A DNA stretch of 59,412 nt from positions 52,520 to 111,931 of the forward strand of contig NZFO01000011.1 of assembly GCA_002690705.1 (NCBI GenBank). The letters are read 5' to 3'. Below, piece after piece: positions 1 to 8,589 of the stretch. Each line of letters starts with the position of its first letter. The first letter of the stretch is position 1. A model generated the notes under the pieces. The model worked only from the letters and a program-made list of their open reading frames with translations, was not told where the DNA came from and did not search any database. The stretch comes from Magnetovibrio sp. (GTDB lineage Bacteria; Pseudomonadota; Alphaproteobacteria; Rhodospirillales; Casp-alpha2). A program made the position numbers and the translations under genes.

Positions 1-973
1 TCTCATTAATTGCTGTACCTAAGCGATGCAATCCAACGTCATTTGGGTTTAGCGCTTTTGGCTGTGCGAATTGGAGAATTTCCAATTCTACGAACGTGCC
101 GGCGGGTAAAGGACTAATATTTGGAATCGACACCGGCCCAATTAGAGTGCGCAAAACGGCACCCTGTAATTTACTTGGAGCCAGACTCTTTGGAGGACGA
201 GTGTCTGATGCAGAAACTATTGCACCTAAAATTGTGCCCTGTGTAATGTATTGTTGCGTTGATGTTAAATTTCTGGGTGTTGATGCGCTCGGACGGTGAA
301 TTTTATTGATGGTAAAACTAATTTTCTCTCCTGCAGCCAATGTATAACTCTTCAGTGAGGTTTGTGGCTGGGGCGCTGATTTTTCCGCTAATGAAGCCGT
401 CGATGAAAACGTATCTGATCTAACTCGCGACGCATTTCCCGTATTGAAAATGACATTTGATGTGGATTGTAGAAGAACTCCGTTAATCGTATGACCGACC
501 TTAAAATATTGTGGAATAGATTGATTTATTTGCACGTGGTGTTTTGGTTTTTTAGTCGATGAGAGTAAATCCCCGGCTTCATTTGGCCTAGTTTGCCCCC
601 TTGGTTTCTTTGCCACAATTACTGATTTTCCGGGGTCTGGTTTGTGTGGCGAAGCATTCCGGAGATACACACCAGTAGGTTTATTATGTACGCTCATTAT
701 AAAAAAAGTTACATGTTTGCCTAAAGATTGGATTTGTAGCTGTATAGGTCCACTCGACGGCAAGGGCACGTTTGGTTGAAGCACCAATGTGCCGACTGAA
801 GTACTTACAAGCACCCGTCTCTGGATATTTAAGCCAGTGATTTGCGCCGCCAACTTTGTTCCAATTGGCAGTTTTAAAAGGATGGGGGACGGTTTGTGTT
901 CAACCGCAGTTGCCGATGTCGAAGACGGACCCGATACATCAACTGGTGGCGGTGATGGTGTAACAGTGGACAT
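1..973 (-). CDS. Partial Pro/Ser/Thr-rich protein, possibly a second FliK-type protein (3' end outside window)
   Basis: The frame stays open from an ATG at 973 to the left edge, giving 324 codons without a stop, so the C-terminus lies outside the window. A good ribosome binding site (AGAGGA) precedes the ATG, which starts 37 bases after the flhG stop and suggests one operon. Residues 1-30 are rich in Pro, Ser and Thr. Short beta-type segments follow, in which an 'LPIGTKLAAQI'-like pattern recurs as 'TFVEL' and 'GEKISFTI', separated by charged and Ser/Pro-rich linkers. No signal peptide or membrane segment is visible. Proteins of this general build, ending in a FliK-like C-terminal domain, occur beside flagellar genes in Rhodospirillales. 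That identity is an inference, because the diagnostic C-terminal part is not in the window. The coding call is firm; the function is open. Confidence 0.6.
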   Translation of the reverse strand, partial: MSTVTPSPPPVDVSGPSSTSATAVEHKPSPILLKLPIGTKLAAQITGLNIQRRVLVSTSVGTLVLQPNVPLPSSGPIQLQIQSLGKHVTFFIMSVHNKPTGVYLRNASPHKPDPGKSVIVAKKPRGQTRPNEAGDLLSSTKKPKHHVQINQSIPQYFKVGHTINGVLLQSTSNVIFNTGNASRVRSDTFSSTASLAEKSAPQPQTSLKSYTLAAGEKISFTINKIHRPSASTPRNLTSTQQYITQGTILGAIVSASDTRPPKSLAPSKLQGAVLRTLIGPVSIPNISPLPAGTFVELEILQFAQPKALNPNDVGLHRLGTAINE

Positions 974-1010
974 GGCTTAAAAGTCCTCTTAATAAATACT
1001 ACAGTCTACC

Positions 1011-1790
1011 TCATTTTGATAGAATGTGTAAGGCAATCTTCTCAATATCCTCAGCTGCTTGGGTGTTGGGATACCGTGTAAGCAGCGGTGCTTGAGCCTT
1101 AATTGCTTCGCGAACATGGGGGTCGCGGCGCACTATGCCTAAGAGTGGTGGTGATATTTTTAAGAACCCCTCACAAGCTTTTAGCAGAGTATTGTAAGTT
1201 CTCTCTCCCTCCCGAGTTGAATTAACTGCATTAGTTACGATGTGAAACCTTATTTCAGGACGCTCTGCCAGAGTCACTTTGATAAAGGCATATGCATCTG
1301 TTAGCGATGTGGGTTCGTCAGTCAGCACGACAATGCAGAAGTTGGCGTTGTGTGCAAGCTGTCGTGATGTGCGCTCCACGCCTGCACCGAGATCAATCAA
1401 CACATGATCATATGCTCCAGCCAGAAGAGATAAGTCTTCGCCAAGACTTTGCAACCGGCTCGCAGCAACATTGGCAAGGCTCCCTGAACCAGACCGCCCA
1501 GCTATGACTTGGAAACCTCCGTCCTCGTATTCAACGACGGCCTGGTTTAACGTCAAACGCCCGGCAATGACAGCGGACAAGTCCTGCTTCGGCATTAAGC
1601 CAAGTTGAATATCGAGATTGGCTAATCCTAAATCTCCATCGAATAAGAGCACTCGGCGACCCTGTTTGGTAAGAGCATGTGCCAGGGTAATTGACAACCA
1701 TGTTTTGCCAACACCGCCCTTGCCTGATGCAACAGCCATCATATTTGCGCCCTTAGCGCGTGGCGGTGTTCTTGTCGGTAACTCACTCAT
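1011..1790 (-). CDS. flhG: FlhG/MinD-like ATPase, flagellar number regulator
   Basis: This is a 259-residue MinD/ParA-type P-loop ATPase. The deviant Walker A motif GKGGVGKT is near residue 23, followed by Trp where Ser or Thr is usual. The 'DGDLGLANLD' segment is near residue 52 and 'LIDLGAG' near residue 131. FlhG proteins limit flagellar number at the pole, partly by stimulating the SRP-type GTPase FlhF. The N-terminus is only about 18 residues long before the P-loop and shows no DQAxxLR-like activator helix. No flhF lies between this gene and flhA; the 264 bases between them hold no convincing gene. The start is ATG with GGGGAA upstream. Its position downstream of flhA supports FlhG over cell-division MinD. 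Confidence 0.85.
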   Translation of the reverse strand: MSELPTRTPPRAKGANMMAVASGKGGVGKTWLSITLAHALTKQGRRVLLFDGDLGLANLDIQLGLMPKQDLSAVIAGRLTLNQAVVEYEDGGFQVIAGRSGSGSLANVAASRLQSLGEDLSLLAGAYDHVLIDLGAGVERTSRQLAHNANFCIVVLTDEPTSLTDAYAFIKVTLAERPEIRFHIVTNAVNSTREGERTYNTLLKACEGFLKISPPLLGIVRRDPHVREAIKAQAPLLTRYPNTQAAEDIEKIALHILSK

Positions 1791-2054
1791 TCTTATTCCC
1801 CGTGGTCCTTGAGTGCTGGTTGAGCAATTTTAAATTACCATGCATTAACCACGATTACATACTTCAGACTGTGAAAATAGATATTTAGAGTTCCTCGATC
1901 ATAAACGGGTATGAATTTATCTTGAACAAGGTAATTTTAACCGATGTCTAGTTTGCTGGTAGGTTTTAACTACTGAATACTTGCTGTAAGCGCTTGCTTA
2001 CGTCGATGATACTATTAGCCTTTGATTTTTGATACTTGGGAATCCCCATGTGAT

Positions 2055-4190
2055 TCAGACCTGCCCGACAGTTTTGATTTTGGCCTTTGGATGAACCTCG
2101 TTTTGTGACATTACTACTGTCATTGGCCTGAAGCGTTCTACGATGGAGCGAACAAATGGACGGATACCAGGGCTGGTCAAGAGTACTGGGGCTTCGCTTG
2201 CCATAGCTTGTCTCTCGAAGGTTGTTCGGAGTTGCGTGATAAACTCTTGTAATCGGCTTGGCTGCATGCTGAGTTGTCGATCGTCGCCTTGGCCAACTAA
2301 GCTCTCCGCGAAGGCTTGTTCCCATTGAGGAGAGAGAGTGATCATTGGAATTACGTTTTGGTCGGTTGTGTTCTGATCACTAATCTGCCGCGCCAATCGC
2401 GCACGCACATGCTCGGTAATTGTCATTACATTCCGGGATGTTCCGCATGCCTCCGCGACACCTTCTAGAATTGTTGGTAAATCTCGAATAGAAATGCGCT
2501 CAGCTAGTAAATTCTGCAAAATTCGCTGCAGACCTCCCAAAGATATTTGATTTGGAATGAGATCGGATATAAGGGCTTGGTGGTCTTTATCTAGTTCGTC
2601 GAGCAATTTCTGTGTCTCAGAGTATGATAAAAGTTCTGCCATATTGTCTTTAATCACCTCGGTGATATGCGTGGTGATCACGGTCGCAGGGTCGACGACC
2701 GTGTAACCTCTAAATAAGGCCTCTTCCCTATTAGCATCCTCTATCCACATTGCCGGTAGGCCAAATGTTGGTTCCATAGTTTTTTCACCGGGTAAGCTAA
2801 TATCTTCCCCTCTAGGGTCCATGACCAGCATCATACTCGGCCTCAAATCACCACGACCCGACTCAATTTCTTTTACCCGCACGATATAGGTATTGGCTGG
2901 TAGTTGCATATTATCTTGAATTCGAACACTTGGCATTACGAACCCTACGTCTGCGGCCATTTGGCGTCTGAGTGCTTTAATCTGATCGGTTAATCTCTGT
3001 CCTTCCCTCGGTGCGCTAATGAGTGAAAGTAGGCCGTAACCTAACTCGAGTCTCAGATAATCGATACGTAATGCTGACGAGATGGGCTCCTCAGCAAGAT
3101 TTGCGGGATCTACTGTTTTCTCCTCCTCGTCAAGAAGCGCTTGTTCTTGTTCGCGGTTCTTTCGGCTATTAATTAGGAATGCCGCAATTCCACAAACTAA
3201 CGCCAATGACATGAACGGCAATGCGGGGACGCCGGGTACAACTGCCAGACCAGTGAGGAGGAATGCTACTAACCCGAGTGCCTTCGGCTGCGAGCCCATT
3301 TGTTTAAACAGTGCAGCCTCAGTGCTACCTGTAACGCCAGCCTTCGTAACCATCATTCCTGCGGCTGTGGAAACGATCAGAGCGGGAATTTGTGAAACAA
3401 GGCCATCACCAACTGTAAGTCGAGTATAAGTGTCAGCAGCCTCACTGAACGATAAATCATTTTGCGCAACGCCGATAATCATGCCGCCGATGACATTAAT
3501 AAAAGTGATTAGGATTCCTGCTATAGCGTCTCCCCGAACAAATTTAGCGGCGCCGTCCATTGCACCGAAAAAAGAGCTTTCCTCTTCTAATTCCTTGCGC
3601 CGGGCCCGTGCATCAACTTCATCGATTAGACCAGTTGAAAGGTCAGCATCGATGGCCATCTGTTTTCCCGGCATTGCATCGAGGGTGAAACGAGCAGAAA
3701 CTTCAGCGATTCGGCCTGAGCCTTTGGTAATGACGATAAAATTAACAATTACTAATATTGCGAAAACTATAATTCCAATTACGAAGTTACCTCCCATCAC
3801 AAATCCACCAAAAGCCTGAATCACTTCACCGGCTGCGTCGGTTCCCTCGTGGCCATGCGTTAGGATCAAGCGGGTGGAGGCGAGGTTGAGACTGAGCCTG
3901 ATCATGGTCGCAAGTAGTAAAACTGTTGGAAAGGCGTTGAATTCTAATGGTTTTTCAATAAATAGAGCTGTCATTAAAACAAGAACTGAAAACGTGATTG
4001 AGAATGCTAACGAGATGTCAAGCATCCAGGTTGGCATCGGCATGATAAGCACGACAAGAATGCCAACTACCGCCAGTGCGAATATAATGTCGCCTCGTTT
4101 TAGCGCGTCGATAAGTCTCTTGCCGGGGCTGCCTTGCTTGTTTGCGTCGCCACCTTCAGTTGTCGCCGGTGTTGTTGCGGCCTCAGCCAT
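2055..4190 (-). CDS. flhA: Flagellar export apparatus protein FlhA
   Basis: At 711 residues this has the usual FlhA length. It is the large inner-membrane component of the flagellar type III export gate. A cluster of transmembrane segments lies at about residues 35-135 and 225-340. It includes the FHIPEP-family signature around 'RLSLNLASTRLIL' and the conserved cytoplasmic loop 'GSGRIAEVSARFTLDAMPGKQMAIDADL'-type region near residue 155. The C-terminal half is the soluble ring-forming domain that binds chaperone-substrate complexes, including FlgN. The start is ATG with TTAGGA 10 bases upstream. It lies 70 bases after flbD, in the order seen in alphaproteobacterial polar flagellar clusters. 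Confidence 0.97.
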   Translation of the reverse strand: MAEAATTPATTEGGDANKQGSPGKRLIDALKRGDIIFALAVVGILVVLIMPMPTWMLDISLAFSITFSVLVLMTALFIEKPLEFNAFPTVLLLATMIRLSLNLASTRLILTHGHEGTDAAGEVIQAFGGFVMGGNFVIGIIVFAILVIVNFIVITKGSGRIAEVSARFTLDAMPGKQMAIDADLSTGLIDEVDARARRKELEEESSFFGAMDGAAKFVRGDAIAGILITFINVIGGMIIGVAQNDLSFSEAADTYTRLTVGDGLVSQIPALIVSTAAGMMVTKAGVTGSTEAALFKQMGSQPKALGLVAFLLTGLAVVPGVPALPFMSLALVCGIAAFLINSRKNREQEQALLDEEEKTVDPANLAEEPISSALRIDYLRLELGYGLLSLISAPREGQRLTDQIKALRRQMAADVGFVMPSVRIQDNMQLPANTYIVRVKEIESGRGDLRPSMMLVMDPRGEDISLPGEKTMEPTFGLPAMWIEDANREEALFRGYTVVDPATVITTHITEVIKDNMAELLSYSETQKLLDELDKDHQALISDLIPNQISLGGLQRILQNLLAERISIRDLPTILEGVAEACGTSRNVMTITEHVRARLARQISDQNTTDQNVIPMITLSPQWEQAFAESLVGQGDDRQLSMQPSRLQEFITQLRTTFERQAMASEAPVLLTSPGIRPFVRSIVERFRPMTVVMSQNEVHPKAKIKTVGQV

Positions 4191-4260
4191 GCTGTATTTT
4201 CCTAAATCTTCCCGGTTATAACCCGAGCGTTAATGTTTCTGTCCATTGAAGTTGGCAAGG

Positions 4261-5598
4261 TTATGGCGAGGTTTCACCGGGTAAAGGAACCTGAAAGCCC
4301 TGATCGCCATAAATCTTTAATTTATTACGTAGTGTCCGGATAGATATTCCGAGGATGTTCGCAGCATGTGTTCGATTGCCAAGACAATGGAGTAAAGTAT
4401 CGATTATTAATTCGCGTTCCACTTCTGCTACAGTCCGCCCAACAAGTTGGGCCAGCTCGATATCCCCTCCGCCTTCAACCCCATTCATGGCTCCGGAGAC
4501 ACTAGCGGTTAGAATTATGTCATCTGTATCAATTTCACTTCCTTCCGCTAGCAGAATTGCGCGATGCATAGTATTTTCCAGTTCACGAACGTTACCGGCC
4601 CACTGATGATTTTGTAGTTTCAATTTTGCTGCTTTGCTCAGCGAGCGCTTTTTGACGTCGTTAATTTCCGCGTATTTGGTGATAAAGTGGGCTGCTAGTT
4701 CTGGAATGTCTGCCGGTCGCTCGCGAAGCGCGGGCAATTTCAAGTTCATGACGTTTAGACGAAAGAATAAATCTTCCCTAAAGCTTCCCTTTGCCACCTC
4801 CTCCTCCATATTACGATTTGAAGTGGCTACAATACGAACGTTGACGTAAACGGGTTTTTTCCCACCCACACGATCAATCTCACGTTCTTGAATTGCGCGG
4901 AGCAGTTTGGCTTGGAGACGCGGGTCCATTTCGCTAATTTCATCGAGCAAAATTGTACCGCCATCAGCTTCTTCAAATTTACCAATCCTTCTGGCTATGG
5001 CGCCTGTAAATGAACCTTTTTCATGCCCAAAGAGTTCCGACTCAAGAAGATTTTCTGGTATTGCGGCGCAGTTTACGGCAACAAATGGTCCATCTCTGCG
5101 TTTTGAACGATTGTGGATGTGGCGAGCCATTAGTTCTTTTCCAGTACCAGATGGGCCGGTGACAAGAATACTGGCTTCGCTTGGTGCAACTTGGTCTGCA
5201 ACACGCATAACCTCGCCCATTCGAGGATCTTTATAAATTATAGCTTGCGACTCCTCCGCGACAGCTTGAAGGACCGCCGCGATAAGTTCCGCATCTGGAG
5301 GCAATGGAAGGTATTCTCTCGCGCCCGCGCGAATAGCACGAACAGCAGCCTGGGTATCATTGCCCACCCCACATGCAACAACAGGTACCACAATACGTTC
5401 ATTAGCAAGACCATTAATTAATTTTTCAACGTCTAAGGAGACGTCAGCCATAATAAGGTCTGCGCCTTTTCCAGCGCGAAGTGTTTCAAGCGCCGCATAT
5501 TCGCTATCAACTTGCTGCACGGACGCGCCACGTTTCATGGCTATTTGGCTTGCAGCCCCAATTTGCCCATTTAACGTGCCGATTATCAAAAGTCTCAT
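4261..5598 (-). CDS. flbD: Sigma-54-dependent flagellar transcription activator FlbD
   Basis: This 445-residue bacterial enhancer-binding protein should activate or repress middle and late flagellar genes with sigma-54. Residues 1-115 form a receiver-like domain. Residues about 120-360 are an AAA+ domain with Walker A 'GPSGTGKE', the sigma-54 contact loop 'GSFTGA', Walker B 'GGTILLDEI' and the arginine-finger region 'FREDLFFRLNV'. Residues about 400-435 are a Fis-type helix-turn-helix ('NRTHAANILGISIRTLRNKL'). The position between fliN and flhA matches Caulobacter-type flbD. The start is ATG with CGGAGA upstream. A matching -24/-12 promoter lies upstream of fliK at 17409-17425, which is a likely target. 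Confidence 0.95.
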   Translation of the reverse strand: MRLLIIGTLNGQIGAASQIAMKRGASVQQVDSEYAALETLRAGKGADLIMADVSLDVEKLINGLANERIVVPVVACGVGNDTQAAVRAIRAGAREYLPLPPDAELIAAVLQAVAEESQAIIYKDPRMGEVMRVADQVAPSEASILVTGPSGTGKELMARHIHNRSKRRDGPFVAVNCAAIPENLLESELFGHEKGSFTGAIARRIGKFEEADGGTILLDEISEMDPRLQAKLLRAIQEREIDRVGGKKPVYVNVRIVATSNRNMEEEVAKGSFREDLFFRLNVMNLKLPALRERPADIPELAAHFITKYAEINDVKKRSLSKAAKLKLQNHQWAGNVRELENTMHRAILLAEGSEIDTDDIILTASVSGAMNGVEGGGDIELAQLVGRTVAEVERELIIDTLLHCLGNRTHAANILGISIRTLRNKLKIYGDQGFQVPLPGETSP

Positions 5599-5936
5599 TT
5601 TATTTTATTTCTCCGGGTCTCAGTTAATTTATCGGACTAGATTTGCAGATGTAAGGTGAGTAAAATATTAAAACCGGAGAGCCTAGGTTTGAAAATATTT
5701 TGAGCGTGTATTGGATTGATACAGGCGACAAACAGAGGGTCGTTAAAGCAAACATCCTATTCACGAAAAACTTAAACGAGAAAAAATTATCGGGAGGGGT
5801 AGTTAAGGTGTTCGAGTGACGTTTATTTGATAGCCACCTGTTTGTGTAGGCTAACCTCAGCACAATTATCTCGCCCGAACTTATTTCTTGTCTCGTCATT
5901 TCCATATTAACGCCATTTTCGGCCATCAATCAGCAT
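5599..5936. other. Intergenic stretch between fliN and flbD
   Basis: There are 338 bases between the fliN stop and the flbD start. A 101-codon open frame on the minus strand (5624-5929) has no recognisable domain and an unusual composition, so I do not call it a gene. No -24/-12 element with correct spacing was found by eye. A promoter for flbD-flhA could lie here, because the other genes of this run are almost abutting. Confidence 0.4.
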
Positions 5937-6320
5937 TTATCCCGTGCGGTCAGTTTTGATTATTTCCGTCATGGTTACGCCAAGTCTGTCTTCCACAACG
6001 ACTACCTCACCACGAGCAACCAATCGGTTGTTAACGTATATATCGATAGCCTCGCCAACTTTTCGGTCGAGTTCGACCACTGCCCCACGACCTAATTTTA
6101 ATAATTCACTTACCTGCATAGAGGATTTGCCTAGAACGGCGGAGACTTGGACTGGAATGTCATAGACCGCCTCTAAATCTGCTGACGTTCGCGGTAAATC
6201 ATCAAAATCTTCCATAGTGGAACCCAAATCTTGATCTAGTTCGGAGGTGGGCTCACTCGGTGTAGCTGAGTTCTCCGAGTCCCCGAGATTTTCGAGTTCG
6301 AGTTCTGATTCTTCAGCCAT
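5937..6320 (-). CDS. fliN: Flagellar motor switch protein FliN
   Basis: This 127-residue protein is a C-ring component that binds CheY-P and the FliH export complex. An acidic, Ser/Thr-rich N-terminal tail (about residues 1-48) is followed by a SpoA/FliN domain. Its features are 'DIPVQVSAVLGKSSMQVSELLKLGRG' in the first strand-helix unit and 'NNRLVARGEVVVVEDRLGVTMTEI' near the C-terminus. The length is normal for the family. The start is ATG with AGGGGA upstream, 37 bases after the fliH stop. It is the last gene of the fliF-fliG-fliH-fliN run. Confidence 0.95.
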   Translation of the reverse strand: MAEESELELENLGDSENSATPSEPTSELDQDLGSTMEDFDDLPRTSADLEAVYDIPVQVSAVLGKSSMQVSELLKLGRGAVVELDRKVGEAIDIYVNNRLVARGEVVVVEDRLGVTMTEIIKTDRTG

Positions 6321-6357
6321 CAGTATCCCCTGTCTTTATCGGCGCTCGACATTAGCT

Positions 6358-7560
6358 CTAGCTCTGCTCATTCGGCTGGGAAGGTGGTGCGAGTATGTCT
6401 GTTTCTTCCTCAGCATTGATGGTTGGAACATCTGCAAATTTAGCATATTCATTGGTGGGGTGAAGTATAGCCTCCTGAAGTGGTTGTTCCACGTTTCCCG
6501 ACCCTGGCTCCGAGTGCGAGGTGGTTTCGCTCGTCTTTGAGTTGAGACTATATTCATCCTTACCGGGTTTTTGCGTTGGAGGCATCGGGCTGTCAACGGT
6601 GACGTCAAGGTCGTTTTTTTCAGATAAGTAACTGTTATAATGAGATTTTATTTCTTTTTCGATAATGTCTGTTTGCTTGTTCTGAATATTCAGGGTCGGT
6701 TCTGTGCCGCTTCTGACTACTGACTCAGATATATATTTATTAGTTGGAGAATCAGCCGGTTCCAACGCAATATCAATTGGTTTTTCAGATGAAATAGCCG
6801 ATTTTTGAGTTGCCGATTCGCTTAAAGGTAATGAGTCGTCCTCTCTTAGCGAGCTAATATTCTGTTCAATTATCTGGTCAACTCGTTGCCATATGACACT
6901 TAGATCCCTCTCTGCACTACCGCTGCTCCAAGTGAGGCGACAGTTACCGACAGGTATTTCTTCATCGTCGATGACAAGAATCTGGCCTTCAAAATTAGCG
7001 ACCTCGGCGATTTTTGAGAGTTGTTGGTTTAAACTTGTGACCATGTCAGGATGCACTCGAATTATGGCTCTTGGTTCTTCTATAATTTCAGAAAGTACCT
7101 CTTTAACCATCTCTTGAATGGCCGTTAATGCATAGATTTCATTGAGATAGGGAAAACATTTTCGCGAGATGGTAACCGCAATGTCAGTCGCGACATCAAA
7201 GATTTCCTTGTTAGCAGAGGATTGTTCGCTGAACAAAGTTTGGAATTGCTGGGTTAATTCATCAAGTGTTTCAGCAACTCGTTTTTTGTTGGCGCCACTC
7301 TCTTGATTAACTCCCTCTTGTTTTCCCGACTCGAAACCTTCTTGTCGCGCCGCGGACATCTCAGCCTCCGAGAATGTTGGGACCTGGACGACTTCTTCAG
7401 GTATGTATGCGGATTCTGAATCGTCAGCTGGAGCGCCGCCACTGGCCTTTACCGACCCGCTTTCATCGAATGATACGTTAAAAAGAAATTTTTCCACTGG
7501 GCCCTTCGATCTTACTTGTTGTGTTAATTTAGGTTCTCCGGCATTGCCTGCCCTTGTCAA
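6358..7560 (-). CDS. fliH: FliH-like export ATPase regulator with long C-terminal extension
   Basis: The product is 400 residues if it starts at the TTG that overlaps the fliG stop. A GTG at 7497 preceded by GAAGGG gives a more family-like N-terminus beginning [11 protein letters not shown], and about 379 residues. The FliH core, which regulates the FliI ATPase and docks it on FliN, covers about residues 60-265. It has a helical segment, then '[25 protein letters not shown]' near residue 215, a conserved FliH C-terminal feature. Residues about 280-400 are an unusual hydrophilic tail rich in Ser, Glu, Thr and Pro with no recognised domain; FliH proteins are normally near 220-250 residues. Its place between fliG and fliN fixes the identity. 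Confidence 0.85.
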   Translation of the reverse strand: MTRAGNAGEPKLTQQVRSKGPVEKFLFNVSFDESGSVKASGGAPADDSESAYIPEEVVQVPTFSEAEMSAARQEGFESGKQEGVNQESGANKKRVAETLDELTQQFQTLFSEQSSANKEIFDVATDIAVTISRKCFPYLNEIYALTAIQEMVKEVLSEIIEEPRAIIRVHPDMVTSLNQQLSKIAEVANFEGQILVIDDEEIPVGNCRLTWSSGSAERDLSVIWQRVDQIIEQNISSLREDDSLPLSESATQKSAISSEKPIDIALEPADSPTNKYISESVVRSGTEPTLNIQNKQTDIIEKEIKSHYNSYLSEKNDLDVTVDSPMPPTQKPGKDEYSLNSKTSETTSHSEPGSGNVEQPLQEAILHPTNEYAKFADVPTINAEEETDILAPPSQPNEQS

Positions 7561-8576
7561 TAAACCATCTCACTGTCTTCATCGTTTCCAGAAATTACTA
7601 TTTCGCCAGAGTCCGCCAAGCCTTTAGCAACGGAAACGACGGCAGCCTGTGCCTCCTCAACATCCTTTAAACGTACAGGCCCCATCGCCTCCATATCTTC
7701 TTGCATCATCTTACCGGCACGCTCTGACATATTGCTAAAGAATAACTCACGGACCTCCTCTGCAGCTCCTTTGAGAGCTAGACCTAATTGATCCTTCTCA
7801 ACCTGCCTGAGAATTATTTGAACACCTGTCGCATCCACACGTGCCAGGTCGTCAAAGGTGAACATCAATTGACGGATACGTTCTGCTGCCTCCTGATTGC
7901 GCTCCTCTAACGATTCCATAAAACGACTCTCAGTTGTCCGGTCCAAATTATTGAAGATATCGGCCATAACTTCGTGGCTATCACGGCGCGCAGTGCTCGC
8001 CAGATCTGTCATAAACTCAGACCGCAACGTTCTCTCAACGTGGTCTAAAACATCTTGTTGTACAGCTTCCATACGTAACATCCGCATAACCACCTCCATG
8101 GAGAAACTCTCAGGCAGGATCGCCAATACCTTGGACGCATGATCAGGAAGAATTTTTGACATCACAACGGCAACAGTCTGCGGGTATTCATTCTTTAAAT
8201 AATTTGCGAGCACCGACTCGTTCACATTGCCGAGCTTGTCCCACATGGTCTTACCCGCAGGACCACGCATTTCCATCATAATTTCATTAACGCGATCTTC
8301 AGATAGTGCGCTCCTTAACAAACGCTCTGTCGACGCTATAGACCCGACAAGACCGCCTGCTGATGAGAGCTGATCAGCAAATTCTGCAAACAAATGCTCA
8401 ACCACGCTCGAGCTGATTGAACCTAGAGAAACCATGGCGGTGCTCAACTCGCGGATTTCCTCGTCGTCCATCTTCTCAAACAATTGCGCGGAATGCTCAT
8501 TGCCAATAGCTAACAAGAAAATCGCTGCCTTCTGCATGCCTCCTAAAGACCGATAATCGTCTTTCACACGGGCCAT
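7557..8576 (-). CDS. fliG: Flagellar motor switch protein FliG
   Basis: At 339 residues this is a full-length FliG, the rotor protein that contacts the stator. The N-terminal domain ('[15 protein letters not shown]', residues 8-22) binds FliF. The middle armadillo domain contains the EHPQ-like region ('[17 protein letters not shown]', near residue 125). The C-terminal torque domain contains '[21 protein letters not shown]' and the charged helix around '[22 protein letters not shown]'. The start is ATG with CGGAG upstream, 13 bases after fliF. The stop overlaps the possible fliH start in a TTGA arrangement, so translational coupling is likely. Confidence 0.97.
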   Translation of the reverse strand: MARVKDDYRSLGGMQKAAIFLLAIGNEHSAQLFEKMDDEEIRELSTAMVSLGSISSSVVEHLFAEFADQLSSAGGLVGSIASTERLLRSALSEDRVNEIMMEMRGPAGKTMWDKLGNVNESVLANYLKNEYPQTVAVVMSKILPDHASKVLAILPESFSMEVVMRMLRMEAVQQDVLDHVERTLRSEFMTDLASTARRDSHEVMADIFNNLDRTTESRFMESLEERNQEAAERIRQLMFTFDDLARVDATGVQIILRQVEKDQLGLALKGAAEEVRELFFSNMSERAGKMMQEDMEAMGPVRLKDVEEAQAAVVSVAKGLADSGEIVISGNDEDSEMVY

Positions 8577-8589
8577 GATTTATGCTCCG

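Noticed and set aside
1966-2325. Minus-strand 119-codon frame at the end of flhA
   Set aside because: It overlaps the flhA coding sequence in another frame with an atypical composition.
5624-5929. 101-codon minus-strand open frame upstream of flbD
   Set aside because: It has no domain and an unusual composition with many aromatic, Ser and Pro residues. It appears to be chance open frame in an intergenic region.
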